In this document: positions 1 to 12,300 of the stretch, piece by piece
Position numbering within the stretch: position 1 is the stretch's first letter
How the letters are laid out: every line of letters begins with the position of its first letter
From: Oscheius sp. JU75
Taxonomy: Eukaryota > Nematoda > Chromadorea > Rhabditida > Rhabditidae
Direction: 5' to 3'
DNA: 64,000 nt
Assembly: GCA_037178855.1 (NCBI GenBank)
Contig: JASJZC010000007.1
Coordinates: 7,192,001 to 7,256,000, forward strand
The notes under the pieces: generated by a model
Told to the model about the DNA's origin: nothing
Databases searched by the model: none
The model's input: only the letters and a program-made list of their open reading frames with translations
Translations under genes and position numbers: made by a program

Positions 1-3000
1 CGTTTTCAATCTGTTTTTCGACGCTACCCTCTACATTTTGGGAAATTTGCTGTTCTGACTTGCGAATCACTTTCATGGTCACAGCAGAAAGAAATACAGG
101 TTTACATGAGACGGGAGATGTACTCTGAAACTGACATAAACACAAAATATGTATTTTCATACCTTGCGGTTGGACTCAAGTGGTTCACAGACATTTTCGT
201 GAATAGCAAACTCCACTGACTGGTTTTTGTTCTGTTCAAATGTTCGGTTGATCATTTGTTCGTTACTCAGTACCTCATTCACAGTTTCATATGAACTCTG
301 TACAATTGGATCCTCGTGCTTTGTGTTAGGAGTGTCATGTGCGCTGTGTTCTTCAGTCGAAACTGGTTCAATCTATCAATCAGTCATAAAAACATAGAAC
401 CCTCTCACAACCTCTGGGACAGCAGCTTTCTCAACACTTTCGGTCACTCTCTCTTCTTTTGAAGGTGGTTCAATAGTCGGCTGGATATTATCTGAATGAT
501 GTCGAGCGTGTTCTTCTTCAGTTTGAGCATCCAACCGAGTAGCAGCTATCTGAGTCATTCAAATGAAATACATTAAATAATAATACACTCAGTCATTCAG
601 TCAGTCATTCAAATAAAATACATTACCTCGCATCTTTTAACAACAGCTACATCATTCAAACTCTCAACGACTGGAACTTCCTCTGCTTTTCTATCTGTAG
701 ATGGTGCTTTCTCACTCTGAATGCCTTTCGTCCGTGCTCTTCATGTAATGATTCACCTCGATCTCGTTCACTGAAGGCTCTGCAGTGAGACTCTCAATCT
801 CGGTCTGGTATTCACGAGTTTCACGTTGACAATCACTGTCAATATTGCAGTCATTCTGAATCAGATGCACAGTTTCCAAAGCTTTTGTCACAATATGATT
901 GAGAAAGACAAATGCGCTTATAATATGCACGTTACCTCTGAAACATTTGGAACGGACATAGAACAAGCAGACTTTTCATCAAACTCCCAGGAATCAGTTC
1001 TCTCATTCTGAATATTCGAAGTTTCAAACGTTTGACCCTATTTTACCTCAGCCGCTGTAGCATTTTCCACAATTTTATAATTCTCGGAAGATCCTTCCAC
1101 AATATCAGCCGGCTGAACACTCTCAAACTCCCTGCTACCTTGCTCTTCTTGGACAGAATCACATACGGGTTCCTGCACCTTTCATTCAGCTCTCATACTC
1201 AGACAAAACTACCTGGTTTTCAGACGATCTATCATTCTGTTCAGCCGGTGATGTCATCTGGTTAGTCTCTGTCACATATTCAGAGTTTACATCGATTGAA
1301 GCAACGTTATTCTCAAACACAGGCTCTGCTGTTTCTTCAACAGAAGTGTGAACAAGTTCCATGTGATCAGAGCATTGCTGATCCAAAGTTTCTTGAGCGT
1401 CAACGAATGTTTCTTCTTCAGTCGATTCCGTAACATCTTTCTGGCTCTTAGCCTCGCCTTTAACAAGAACAGTTTCAATGGGATCGACTGAGTTGCTCAG
1501 CTCATCCGTGAGAGTTTCAGTAGAGATTGCATCTTTCAAGACGTATTCGTGACTCGGTCCTTTAGGAGATTTTTGAGGAAGAGCCATTTGCTGAAGATTC
1601 TCCACTGGCATTTTGTCAGACTTGTCTAGATTCATCTCGGCAAAAGCTTCTACAACTACCTCATTGTTATTTAGAAGACTTGATGCTTCTTGTTCATCCT
1701 GGGATACTTGGATATCTAGCAACCGCTTTTTTGAGATACTTGGCGGCTCCTGCGAAGTTCCAGCCGAACCGTTGTCAATAGGGACGTCGTCTTGTCGGAC
1801 TGAATCGCTTGTGAATTCAGGAAAAGAGCGTGAATCAGTTGAACCAATGATCACTTCTCGTGGCTGCTCGTTATCCGTGTTGGCCGTAGCATTGTTAGTG
1901 TCGTTAACAACTGCATTTGGATCAGCTTTGAGAATGTCTGCTGACTTTTGAACAGACTCTTGATTAGTTGACTTGTTCAAGATACTCTCGGGATGAGATT
2001 CCAAAACAGCTTCTCGTTGTGGGTTCTCTGTCTCGGTATTAGTTACCCCAGACTGATCACCAGGAACAGAAGCTGTCTTATCCGAGTGTGAAATTTCCGG
2101 TGTTGGATCGACGTTGTCCTCGTTTGCTGAAGAGTCTAGCTCTGTTTGGCCAATTTTGTGGTGTTCTTCTGCATCAGAAACTGCTGATGAAACCTCATTC
2201 GTGGAAATCTCTACAATAGATCCCACTGCAGAAGCTGTTTGAGTCTCAACGACATTCTCAGAAGCATAACCTGAGTTAAAATAGAGTTGCTCCTTCTCCG
2301 ACATCGGAAGTGTTAGATGCTCTTCATGCTTTTCAATGGTTCCAGAAGGATGTTCGGATGCTATGATTACAGAAGAATCAACATCAACAGTTTGCTCTAT
2401 GACGTCAAGTGGTTGCTGGCCTTCTATTTCTGCTTCAGTCGGAACTGTATTTCGTTCCTCGACATTTCGTAATTCAGATGGACTCTCGGAAAGCTCCAGA
2501 GATTCTTCCACTTTGTTTGTCGAAGTATCCTGTGTCTGGACAGATGTCACTGAGTTCCCCGCAGCGGGTACATGTTCTGTACTCTCCGCAGCTGGAACCT
2601 CTTCGGAAAGGATCACTTCAGCAGACTCGAGAACAATCGGTACACAAGAACCTGTTTCGACATCAGCACTAGGTACTTGGATGAATGTGCAACCATCAGC
2701 AGTTTCTTCAACTTTCTCTGTCTTACGGTGATCATCATGAGTTTCTTGTTCAGATGATAAGTCTGTTGCCGTTAGCCCTTCCGTCACACTGTCTTCAACG
2801 ATGTTGGAAGGAGCAATTTCTGTTTTCTCTTCGACACTCTCAGAAATATGGTCTTTATGAACAACATTGTTCTGAAACAGTCATACAGCTAGACAATCTT
2901 TCATCATACCTCTTGCTCGTCCTGATCTGGCTCGTCAAATGACTCAGTCACAGAGACATTGAAAACAATTTGAGAGCCAGCAGAATCGTTTTTAACTGGC

Positions 3001-6000
3001 TCGCTTTCAGCAGCACCACTCACAACATTCAGTGATCCCTGTATAAACTGTTTGTAACAAGCTCAGTCGGCACTACCTGATTCACAGAGTCATTTGCCGA
3101 TGTTGTAGTAGCATTCTCGTTAGCCTCAGCTTCACTTTCAACATTTTTACTCACAACATCCGTAGTAGCATCAGACATACCATTATTAGATTCACTTGCA
3201 GCCGGTGTTTTCTATTCGAATATCTCACAACAGAAAGGAAACCCAGTTACCTGGTACACCTTTGAAGGCAACTCAGTCTTATCCACATTCTCAACTGAGG
3301 TCTCATTCTCCGAGATTTCGCAAGCAGGAGCGTCGACACAGACGAAGGATTGAACAGAGTCATCAAATGAATCTTGGCTCTCGGCTACACTGCTGTCAAT
3401 TGTAGGAGTCACTCTCTCAATGTTGGACGATTCCTCAGTAATAGCCAAAGGTTGTTGCTCCACTGACTCTTCGCTGACAGTCTTCACAACATCCACATGG
3501 TTACTTTCTATTGGCGTCTCTTCCACTGTCTGTTTTTCGGCAACATCCTTGTGACTTACATCAATCTTTCTCTAAAAGTAGCCAAACCTAAGATATCAGA
3601 CAATACCTCGTTGGACTCATTCTGCTCAACATTCTCACTGACAGTCATATCCTCAGCTGGTTCCTCGGAAGATTTTGGACCCTCTGACGCATGAGTCTCT
3701 CCATTCACACATGGCACTTGGTCTACAGAAGTATTTTCATCTGACACAGTCTTAAATGTCATAAGAACAAGTCGAGACGTATGGTACCTCAGTGACTGAT
3801 GGAGTATCAACAATAGATTGCTCATTTTGGCTGTCAACGTGGGAGACATGCTCTGTCGGTTCTTCGACACAATATGTTCTGCACGGCACTGGGAGTTCTT
3901 CTATATTTGCGGAGACAGTCTGTGTCAGATAGTTTTGAAGACCCCCAGTCACGCCGTACCTCGGATTCACATGGAATATTCTCATTCACAACAAAAGCTT
4001 CTGGCTCAGCAGTTGAGACGTCGGATTCAATGTTTTCAGCAGAACACTCTTGCGCACCCTTAACAGAAGTGATAAAATTTTCTAATGCAAAAGTACCTCA
4101 GGCGTATAGCTATCGGGGACAGTTTCACTTTCTGTTGTTTTACCCAATACCGCGCATTCCTGTTTTGAAGCAGCAGGCTCAACACTCTCGGTATTCTCAT
4201 TCACTGCTGGCTCTTCCACATTCTCGATTTTCACGGCAACGGTCTATATTTTCAATAGCACGGAACTATTCACACATTGTACCTTATCCACAGGCCCACT
4301 AACAATGTTCTCCGTGGCGTTCTCTGCAACAACATTGCTGCTCTGGTCGTCAGAAGAAACTGGAGCTTCCTGGTTAGGCTCGGCTGTAGTTTGTTCAACA
4401 GTCTACACCAAAGTTACATTTCGATTACTGACTGGTACTACCTCGCTTACAACAGGCTCCTCAGTCACTACAGGCTCGGTCTCTGTCTTCGATTCTTCTG
4501 CTTGCGTAGTTTTTTCAGTAGCTCCGGAGGGAGTAGCTTCGACAAACTACGCAAAACGTTCAAAAGTACACATACAATTTGTACCTGGATCACAACAGGC
4601 TCCAAAACATTTTGTTCCACAGATTTCTCCGCACCGGATGTCTCAGTCACTTGAGGCACGACCTCTCCAGCAGGGAGAGTAGTATTTTCACTCTGTACCA
4701 AATCTTACATTATCGTCTACCCTTTTTACCTGACTCTCAGAGACGTTTTCAACAACATTTTCACTCTCCTTCACATATTCCTCTTCCTTAACTCAAATAT
4801 TTTTGGCATTCTCTTAGTATTTCTGAGTCACACTCCACTCTGATAAGCGCTATTTTAGGTGACGTGCAATAGTGCTCTTCATCTAGTGAAACAAAAGAAG
4901 TGTTAAGCCCTACCTGCTCTGCAGTGGTCGTGTTAGTGGAGGTGGTGTTCTGAAAAAAGATACTCGTAAAAAATGCCATATTGGTTGGACATGCTCAAGC
5001 AAATAATAACGAAAACTAGAGAATCTTGCGGTTGTTAGAATGCTGCTCAGGGGGTTAACACTCACGCTATAGTCTGTGTATGTAATCACGACATCTTGCA
5101 AGTGCTGCGGCTTCTCAGCCGAATGGCCAAAGAGAGACTTCTTGGACATGAGGGTAGCCTGTACAAAATGATAGTATTGATGCGACAGTTCACACGACAC
5201 GACAAAAGAGAGTGAAGTGAAGCTGCGAGATAGATGAAAAAAACACCCCATGCCAAAATGACAGCTTCTTTTACAAACAGAGATTTTCTCGTGTGAACTT
5301 AGTAATAGAGCATACCGAAAACGGACTGCACAAGCACACCTAACCCCTTATTACAGCTAAACTAGGAATGCTTACTGGAAGGGAAGAAGATACCGTTCCA
5401 GTATTTTCATTGAGAACGCTCTTGGGAGTAACAAAGTCCAAGAAGTCGAGACTCTCTTCGCCGACCGGTTGAGAAGAAGCCGCCGGGTTCTAAAGCAGGG
5501 AATGCATACTAGGACTGACAGAGTGAAATAGATAGCGGAGAAGTTAGAAAACCTAGGCTTGGGTTGATACTCACCGACTCAGCCGGCTTTTCAGCCTTGG
5601 GAGAGACAAAGTCGAGGAAATCCAGGCTCTCTTCAGCAGTGGCTCGAAGAATGGTTGCAGACTCAGTGGTGGTGGCCTAAAGCTTACCAATTATTGCTGT
5701 TAGAAGCATACAACTCAGGTGCTCATGTGTTACGTACCGGTTGGGAAACATGCTGTGTCTCTTCCTTGTGAGCTGTCTCAGATTCAGCGTGCTTTTTGTC
5801 CTTCTTGTTCTTCTTGGACTTCTTGTTTGACTTCTCCTCGATCACAGGTGCTGATGCTTCCTGCATTTGGACTTCACTCTTGATCTCATGCTCGCTCTCT
5901 GAATGTTTCTTGTCCTTTTTGTTCTTCTTAGACATCTCAGACTCAGCAACGGGAGTAGCAACTTCAACTGGTACGGGAGCTGCAGAAGCTTCATAGATGA

Positions 6001-9000
6001 GTTCCGCCACCTTTTCGCTCTCGGAGTGCTTCTTATCCTTCTTGTTCTTTTTGTTCTTCTTATCCGATTTCTCTTCGGCTACAGCCGCGACCGGGGTTTC
6101 CGTGACCGAAGCAGCTTCTACTGGAGATTCCACCTTCTGTTCAACAGGGGCAGCAGAAGCCTCATAGCTGATTTCTGCAATCTTCTCGCTCTCAGAGTGC
6201 TTCTTGTTTTTCTTGTTCTTTTTAGACGTCTTCTCAGATTTCTCTTTATCTATCGGAGCAGGAGAGGGATCCTTAGCAGCAACAGGTGTGGCTTCAACAA
6301 CAGTCTCAGCCTTTATATCGACAGCTGGCTCACTCTCGGAATGCTTCTTTTCTTTTTTGTTCTTCTTGGACTTCATGTCAGATTTCTCTTCGGCTTTAGC
6401 CTCTACTACCGAAACAGTTTCCATTGGAGCCTCAAGCTTAGCTTCAACGCACTGCTCACACTCTGGGATTTTCTTGTCCTTCTTGTTCTTCTTCGACTTC
6501 TTGTCATCAACAGACACGGTCTCAGTGACGACAGTTGGAGCAGCTTCAGGAGCAGTCTCCTTCTTAACCTCTACAGTCTTCTCGCTCTCGGAATGCTTCT
6601 TATCTTTCTTGTTTTTCTTGAATTTCTTGTCTGACTTCGCCTCTTCCACATCGACGGCGGGAACTTCCTCGGGAGGGACAGCTTCCAATTTGCCTTCGCA
6701 CTTCAGCTCAGCCATCTGCTCGCCTTCGGAGTGCTTCTTATTCTTCTTGTTCTTTTTGGACTTCTTGTCAAGCTTTTCCTCAACCACAGGCGAGGTCTCC
6801 TTTACAACGTAAGGTAGGACAGGCTTTTCCGAAGACTCGATCTTCTCAGTCTTGGCAGTGACAAAGCTAAGGAAATCTAAGCTATCTTCATCCTGAGCAG
6901 GAGCAGCTGATTTCTCTTGAACAACAGGCGATGCCTCCTTGACAACAGGAGGAAGGACAGGCTTAGCTGTTGACTCTTCCTTTTCAGGCTTGGCAGTGAC
7001 AAAGTCAAGGAAGTCCAGGCTTTCTTCGTTCTGGGCTGGAGCAGTCTTCTCTTGAACAGGCGAAGCATCTTTGACAACAGGCGGAAGGATAGGTTTAGCT
7101 GTTGACTCTTCCTTTTCAGGCTTGGCAGTGACAAAGTCCAAGAAGTCCAGACTATCTTCGTTCTGGGCTGAAGCAGCAGAAGCTACCACAGCGGGAGCAG
7201 TAGGGGTGGGAAGGACAGGTGGACTTTCTTCTTTGGCAGGTTTAGCGGTGACAAAGTCAAGGAAGTCGAGGCTTTCATCATTCTGGGGAGGTGCAGGCGT
7301 CTTAAAGGTGTGATTTGTTAGAGTATTATTCGTGCAGTTTCAAGGAATTCATTGAAGGTTGTCAAAAACTTACAGCGTCGACAGCAGCGGTCTTATGAAC
7401 AGCCGATCCATTCTGATTGGCATGGCTAGCGGGGGCTGTGTTCTGTAAAAATGATTTATACTTCCGTTGTAAGTATTTTTTACCTGCAGGTGTCCGTTTG
7501 TCTTCTTGCTCTCAGAGTTTCTCTTGTTTCTATTTTTCTTGTCGGCCTGCAAACGAGACGTGTCATCGCACGTGCTAAAGCTCACAAACCTTCTTGTTAT
7601 GAGTTTCGATCGTGGTTTCGGCAGTGGCAGTCTCGGTTTCGTTAGATGGCTGAACAATAATAGCAACACAGGGCTCTTCAACATCGGCTGCAGGGGTGGT
7701 CTCTTCCTTCTGTACGGGCTCGTTCTCCGAAGGCTTCTTGTTCTTCTTGGGCTTTGTGTCAGCCTTTTGTTCAGCAGCAGGGATCTCTTCAACGGGAACA
7801 GGAGCAGCTTCGGTCTTGGTTACAGTATTCTGTTCAACAACGTGTTCACTCTCAGAATGCTTCTTGTCCTTCTTGTTCTTCTTCGATTTTTTCTCAGTCT
7901 AAAGCAGTATACATTACAAAAAAAAGTGGGTATACTACCTGTACCTCAACTGGGGCAGTAACAGTATCATCTTGGACAGGGGCAACGGGAGTGGATTCAA
8001 CAACAGTCTGCTTTTGGACCTCGGCGATAGGTTCAGATTCGGAAACCTTCTTGTTCTGCTTGTTCTTCTTTGAGGACTAAAAAGTGCGGATTGGGAGAAC
8101 TACTCATATAGATGTTACCTTAGACTCTTCAGGGGCAGCAGCTTCGAGGGGAACGTCTTGAACAACAGCAGCAGATTCACTCTCGGAATGTTTCTTCTAG
8201 AGAGTTCGGTGAGAAAGCTTAGAATGGAATAGTTATACCTGTTTCTGTTCAGGTGCAGCAGCTTGTTCAGGATTCTTCACAGCAACTTGGACGGGTTCCT
8301 CGACAGGGGCTGACTTTTCGCTTTCGCTCATCTTCTTGTTCTTGGACTGCTGCAAATTGAGTTGGTTGGTATGGAAATAGACAAAAGGTTATGAGCGATA
8401 GATGTACTGAACTCTCAGCTGTTCCAGCTTATGGGCGGAACCGGAAAAGTGGGCGGATGCTGAGGACACCTTGTGACTTCAGGAAAAACTATGCGACTGA
8501 TCACGAAAAATCAGTAGCTAGGATCATTGAGGCAATATTGAAACAAGACCGGAACGCCTACGTTATTGACAATGTTTTTTCTTTGTCGTGCTAACGTGAT
8601 TACATGGCGAACTCTGACGTGAAGAAGCAAAAAGAGCCCCCTGATTATTTCCAATTATGCTGGAAATTTTTTGCCTGTGATAAGACTCTACGAAGTAAAT
8701 GTTTACCTTGCCCTTCTTTGATTTCTCCTGCTTCTCATTTTCCTCCTGAGCAGCTTGAGCCTTTTTTTCCTTTTTCAGGCGCTCTTCCTCCTCCTTCTGC
8801 TTCTTCTGCTCTTCCTCCTGTTTGCGTATATGTTCCTGCCATTTGCGGTGTTCCTCCTCCTCAGCGGCCTTGCGCTTCTTCTCGTCTTCTTCGCGTTTAC
8901 GGGCCTTTTCCTGAAGGAAGGAGCTTAAAAACTGTCATACTGTAAATAACCTGAGCAGCTTTATCTTGAGCCTCTTTTCGTGCCTTTTCCTTCACTTCGC

Positions 9001-9376
9001 GCTCCTGCTTCTGCTTCCTAAGTAGTTCAGCGCGACGTGCTTTCTCCTCTGCAGTCACCTGGAAAATGGCTTTGAATCACATCTCCAACTATCGGATACC
9101 TCGTAGGAAGTTGTCTCGACCTGGAAGACGTCCAAATTCTGCAGGATCTCACGTCTCTTCTCGGCAATAGGATCAATGAGCACGGCACATTTCAACCTAA
9201 AAATAGCCTCGTTTCTCAAAAGAGCCATGGGAAGGAAACCATCTCCCTCTCCATTATCTGACTCACCATTCGTGCATTCGCCTAATGGCATTCTTGGCGG
9301 CTCTTCCGCGCCCTTTGCGCCAGTTCACTACTTGCTGGGTCGTGTGAGGTCTGTTCACGGCGAGTGGCGACCTCAT
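1..9376 (-). CDS. Giant low-complexity Lys/Glu repeat protein (partial, 34 exons)
   Basis: I do not recognise this protein. ATG is at 9374-9376; exons descend: 9267-9376, 9100-9196, 8951-9058, 8707-8910, 8239-8349, 8119-8196, 7939-8076, 7590-7898, 7484-7546, 7374-7442, 5738-7300, 5575-5676, 5376-5489, 5066-5158, 4914-4949, 4730-4786, 4585-4692, 4442-4546, 4283-4402, 4097-4243, 3960-4058, 3788-3919, 3607-3750, 3251-3571, 3077-3211, 2910-3038, 1213-2871, 1047-1172, 936-1007, 757-855, 627-716, 412-549, 163-372, <1-124. The N-terminus is basic and contains GRGRAAKNAIRRMHEW, then a Glu/Lys coiled-coil-like stretch. Next come about ten copies of KKNKKDKKHSESE and six of SLDFLDFVTAKPEK, then a long acidic Ser/Thr/Val/Glu region. 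No signal peptide or membrane segment. More than 2,400 residues lie in the window and the C-terminus is beyond position 1. Except for the first intron (phase 2), all introns are phase 0. A cytoskeletal or scaffold role is only a guess. Confidence 0.75.
5738..7300 (-). repeat. Protein-coding tandem repeats inside the giant gene's largest Lys-rich exon
   Basis: This 1,563-bp exon holds two interspersed families. Near its 5' end (about 6850-7300) four copies of a module built on SLDFLDFVTAKPEK, Pro/Val linkers and VVQEK occur; two more copies lie in the separate exons 5575-5676 and 5376-5489. Below about 6780 a second module repeats roughly eight times: a Lys/Asn block (KKSKKNKKDKKHSESE) followed by a variable 25-40 residue Ala/Val/Glu-rich spacer. 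Further single copies sit in upstream exons at 7590-7898, 7939-8076 and 8119-8196, so the repeat spread both within and between exons. Confidence 0.85.
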
Positions 9377-12300
9377 ATTATGGCGTGGATGCGGTGATTC
9401 ACTGGGATTCGATAAGCTGAAAACAGTAGATGATGATTCTTGGGTTTGAGGGATTATAGAGGACACTGCTTGTTTATGAGAAGAGAACACATGAATATTC
9501 AAACAAGGAGAGGAGCCTGCACCAGAAAAAAGCTGCCGAAACAATATTTGCGTGAGAGCCGTGCACGTGACGAACATCTGTGTGGATGAAAAAGAGGAAA
9601 GGGAACGGTTTTTACGAGAGCTATGTTTGCATGAGCTGTAGAGATATCCCCTCCCCTTCTTCAAAATTAAATCGATGACAGATTTTGTTCAGGAACAGTG
9701 TGTGCAAGAGCTCCGCAACAAAAACTTATCTGCTTGTACTTATCACACTAGCTTCCACTTTCGCCCAAGATTGCAACATTGCAGCTATATTGAGCTGTCT
9801 CGAGGAAATAGAGCCAGAGTAAAGTGTTCGTGGCTGTTTTCGAAAGAACAACTGTTGCTGCAAAAACGCCATGAAACGGGCGAATAAAAAAGAGTCTCCA
9901 GGGTCATCGATTGTCTTGCGAGTTGCCCTGGAAACGCCCACATTCAGACGACAACAACAATACAACAAAAAAATTAAATTGCCACATTTTGTCAAAGAAA
10001 AGAAGACGCGAGGCTATGGGACAAATCTGAATTGCATGTGGATGTTGGTGCGGGTGTTTGTTGGGGGCCTCGAGGGCTGTTTCATAGATATTAACGGCGC
10101 AATCGATGGCTCTCCCTGTCTCAGCGATCAACTTGACAAAAAACACCTTTTGGCGAGGAAGGTCAACAAGGCTATCTCTCCACATTTTTGGCACAACGTT
10201 ACCATCAAGGCCACACAAAAATAAAATCTTTCGTGGAAAACGGAAGTCAAAAAGAAGCGATTCTGTTCTAGAGATTTGAAGAACCGTCCGGCGAAGTGGA
10301 CATTCGAATGGCGACCCATAAAGGGCAGACGAGACACACGCGACGCCGCAGCTGGGAAACACCCCGCGCCTGCAGAGTGGAAGCGAGCTCACAAACAACA
10401 GCCGTATCTAAAACGGGTGTCCGTCTGCGCGCAAACAAGAAACTCATTAACGGAAATTAAATTTGTTTCATAAAAAATGACTGGGAGGTAAATTGAACAC
10501 GAGAAGGTAGAACGGGTTAGGTTGTGACCTTGAGGACCGCAGCGATGCACCACATGGCGAGAATTTTGACAATGTGCTTTAATTGTAGAGGAATTCGGGT
10601 TGTCATCCAAAGAGTAGTCGATCGAAGGCAGGACTAAAGCCTCTCTCTATTGCTTCCCACTCAGAAATATTCCCAAAACACTGGCGAAGTCTTTCTCGGA
10701 ATTCCTTAAGAGCGGGGCCGTTTTAAAGGTGCAAGAGATCGCGGCAGGAAAAAGAAAAGTGTGAAGTGGACAGCAGTTTTTCAAATACTGTCATCCATCT
10801 TAACATCGACTGGCGACGGGTGGAGAAAGGCCATAAAGGCTGCCGGTTCGGTCGTTTATCTAAGAAATTAATAGCCAAAGGTGGAAAAGGTGACACTCGC
10901 ATAACGGCTATCAGGGGCAGCGACGCAAACGATTCAATTAATGGCTTAATAATTGGAACAATGGATAAGGCTCCCACACTAAAGAAACGGATGCAAACCA
11001 CTCTCGGCTTTGATAGCTAATAGAACCAGATACCACGTGAAAGTGAAGAGCAACTCTTCACAGGACTGTAAAGCGATGCGATAACTTAACAAACAGACAT
11101 TAAAATAGGTGATGAAGCTTATCTTCTCCATTTTTCTTTTCTATTGGCGCGAATTTTTCGAAGAAATGACAACGGCTTGGACATTCTTTACAAATTGAAC
11201 TTGAGCCTTGAATCTGCGAGAGTGAAGACAAAGTCTACTCTGTCTCTTCGTTTGTTACAACGCAAGAAATCAAATACTTGGACGTGTGCTTCCGTCCTGA
11301 AAAATTAATGACGCCACTGATAAGAGGAGGCACACGGCTAAAAGGGTGCAGAGACGTGGCCTTCTTCCGTTCCAGTATAAACAACTTTTGGCGGGAAACC
11401 CCTCCAGACAAAAGGGCCAAGTGTTCGATCTCATAAATACCTATTTAATGGGACTCGCGCTCCTCCTGCCATTCTCCACAATGATCACCTTTGAACCTTG
11501 ACAAGAATTCAAGATCTCAGCAAGCTTTTAAGTGTTTTTCAAGTAGCGCATAGTATACACAAACGAGAAGATCACCCATGCCACACGTGTCGCCTCTAAA
11601 TCTACCCAGAACAATGTATACTTAGAGCAAAGTGGTAGATTGTCATGTGTCTTCCTGGCGCTAGATCATCGTCAAACAGTTGATGTTGAAAAAGTGTTCC
11701 GACAGCCTGACCTAGCCTACTCACGAAGCAGCAGGAGGGAACTGAGAAATGGGCAAAATGGCATATAAGTCAGGTTGGGAAGTCTTTCGGCCGGCGGGTG
11801 AGCAATTTGCTACATCGAGAAAGTTCGCCATGTCCAAAATGGTCATAAACAGCCCTTTTTCTCACTGTATTGACCAAGATCAAAAAAATCAATCAACAGA
11901 GCCGATTCACACTCCAGTTTTCACAATACGGCAACCACTGCTGACCATACATGCAATAAAACTATTCTTTTCTGCAGTAGTCTGGGTTATCTTTGGCTTT
12001 GTCGCAACTGTTTGCCTTCCTAAGAACTCGATGTTAAAAGTGCTAGAATTACTAGGAGAACGAGTGGGCTCGTCGAGAGGATTTGTGATTTGAGTAGAAA
12101 AGTCGGAATACAACCGTAGACACGTAGGAGGTAAAAAGAGAAACGGAGCATGCGGTGAGAGAGAACATGTGTCACGAGGGATCCCGACAACCAAGAGCTG
12201 CAAATCACTCGGTTCTTCTCGCAAATATTCGAATAAATGCTTATCGATTTAATGATCTGTCTCAAACAGTCTGTCCACTCGTCTGTCTACACAATATGGA

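Noticed and set aside
1613-2731. Plus-strand Ser/Thr-rich ORFs
   Set aside because: Antisense shadows of the 1213-2871 exon of the giant gene.
5796-6812. Long plus-strand ORFs rich in Phe, Leu and Ser
   Set aside because: They are antisense shadows of the Lys/Glu-rich repeat exon on the minus strand.
9263-9664. 133-codon minus ORF with an upstream start
   Set aside because: Only the part from 9376 down joins the spliced gene; the upstream portion crosses a likely acceptor and adds no recognisable sequence.
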